From Serpens sp035497635 (lineage in GTDB: Bacteria > Pseudomonadota > Gammaproteobacteria > Pseudomonadales > Pseudomonadaceae): 5,742 bases of DNA. The position numbers and the translations under genes are program-made. Below the pieces are notes generated by a model that saw only the letters and a list, made by a program, of their open reading frames with translations, was not told the origin of the DNA and made no database searches. Location of the stretch: assembly GCA_035497635.1 (NCBI GenBank), contig DATJDB010000246.1, positions 1 to 5,742 of the forward strand, in the 5' to 3' direction. Of the stretch, positions 4,905 to 5,742 are shown piece by piece (position 1 is the first letter of the stretch; the number at the start of each line of letters is the position of its first letter).

Positions 4905-5742
4905 ATGCCCGTGATCGATACCGAATTGTTCGACCCTGGCCAGTTCCAGGCGGAACTGAGCCTCAAGGCCAGTCCCATCGCGGCCTTCAAGAAGGCCATC
5001 GGCCGGGCCCGCGAAGTGCTTGACCGGCGTTTTCTGGCCGGGCAGGACATCCGCCGGCTGGTCCGCGACCGTGCCGGGTTCGTCGACCAGATCCTGCGGC
5101 TGGCCTGGCGACGCTTCGACTGGAGCACCGATGCGGACATCGCCCTGCTCGCCGTCGGCGGCTACGGACGCGGCGAACTGCATCCCTATTCGGACATCGA
5201 CCTGCTGATCCTGCTGGACAGCGCCGATCACGAGCTGTTTCGCGCGTCCATCGAAGGCTTCCTCACCCTGCTCTGGGATATCGGCCTGGATGTCGGCCAG
5301 AGCGTGCGCTCGGTGGCCGAGTGCGCCGAGGAGGCGCGCGCCGACCTGACGGTAATTACCAACCTGATGGAAAGTCGCACCATCGCCGGCCCCGAACAGT
5401 TGCGCGAACGCATGCAGGCGGTCACCAGCCCGCAGCGCATGTGGCCGAGCGAGGAATTCTTTCTCGCCAAGCGCCGCGAACTGCGCGCCCGCCACGCCAA
5501 GTACAACGACACCGAGTACAACCTGGAACCCAACGTGAAGGGCTCGCCGGGCGGTCTGCGCGACATCCAGACCATCCTCTGGATGGCCCGCCGGCACTTC
5601 GGCACCCTGAACATGCAAGCCATGGTGGAACAGGGTTTCCTGCTGGAAAGCGAGCACACCATTCTGACCAGCGCCCAGGAGTTTCTCTGGAAGGTGCGCT
5701 ACGCGCTGCACATGCTGGCCGGCCGCGCCGAGGATCGCCTGT
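4905..5742 (+). CDS. glnD: Bifunctional PII uridylyltransferase/uridylyl-removing enzyme, N-terminal part only
   Basis: GlnD senses glutamine and adds or removes UMP on PII proteins (GlnB/GlnK), thereby steering NtrBC and glutamine synthetase adenylylation. The 279 codons here are roughly the first third of a protein of about 900 residues; the HD hydrolase and ACT domains lie beyond the edge. The nucleotidyltransferase core is clear: GGYGRGELHPYSDIDLLIL starts at residue 85, with the metal-binding Asp97 and Asp99. It is followed by DLTVITNLMESR and NDTEYNLEPNVKGSPGGLRDIQTILWMAR, typical of the GlnD family. The ATG at 4905 is the first start after an in-frame TAG at 4872; the ribosome site is modest (AAGG, about 9 bases upstream). 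It lies 42 bases after map in the same direction. The frame is intact to the window end. Confidence 0.97.
   Translation, partial: MPVIDTELFDPGQFQAELSLKASPIAAFKKAIGRAREVLDRRFLAGQDIRRLVRDRAGFVDQILRLAWRRFDWSTDADIALLAVGGYGRGELHPYSDIDLLILLDSADHELFRASIEGFLTLLWDIGLDVGQSVRSVAECAEEARADLTVITNLMESRTIAGPEQLRERMQAVTSPQRMWPSEEFFLAKRRELRARHAKYNDTEYNLEPNVKGSPGGLRDIQTILWMARRHFGTLNMQAMVEQGFLLESEHTILTSAQEFLWKVRYALHMLAGRAEDRL

Noticed and set aside
4449..5711. 420-codon open frame on the minus strand opposite map and glnD
   Set aside because: It lies antisense to two clearly recognised genes, resembles no family, and is the expected mirror frame of GC-rich coding sequence with strong third-position bias.
1..5742. 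Undescribed system, mobile island or defence locus
   Set aside because: Every substantial open stretch is accounted for by seven intact or edge-cut housekeeping genes in their known order, with uniform composition and no integrase, transposase, tRNA or attachment-like repeats.

Overview
The window is a conserved housekeeping block from a Gammaproteobacterium, almost certainly a Pseudomonas or close relative. All seven proteins can be recognised from their sequence. The gene order, with uppS, frr, pyrH, tsf and rpsB on the minus strand and map and glnD on the plus strand, is the one known around rpsB in Pseudomonas. Base composition is GC-rich, and third codon positions favour G/C throughout. 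I see no mobile element, tRNA, rRNA or CRISPR array, and no sign of transferred DNA.

Layout, reading outward from the divergent promoter region. The 282-base gap at 3798-4079 separates rpsB (minus) from map (plus). It holds a good extended -10 promoter for rpsB, an rpsB leader of about 125 nt with foldable segments, and a poorer candidate promoter for map. Leftward on the minus strand come rpsB (ribosomal protein S2), a 132-base spacer with a perfect 14-bp terminator-type hairpin, tsf (EF-Ts), a 160-base spacer with a second terminator-type hairpin followed by two small tandem hairpins, pyrH (UMP kinase), frr (ribosome recycling factor, start overlapping the pyrH stop) and uppS (undecaprenyl diphosphate synthase). 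uppS is cut off by the window edge. Rightward on the plus strand come map (methionine aminopeptidase type I) and, 42 bases later, the N-terminal third of glnD (PII uridylyltransferase), cut off by the other edge.

The genes serve growth: translation (S2, EF-Ts, recycling factor, N-terminal Met removal), UTP supply (UMP kinase), the lipid carrier for cell-wall synthesis (UppS) and nitrogen sensing (GlnD). The two hairpins suggest the minus-strand cluster is divided into rpsB / tsf / pyrH-frr-uppS expression steps rather than being one uniform operon. That is an inference from sequence only.

I did not find an undescribed biological system. The points worth a second look are all in the spacers: the rpsB leader, the terminator hairpins, the repeats around them, and an inverted repeat in the divergent promoter region.
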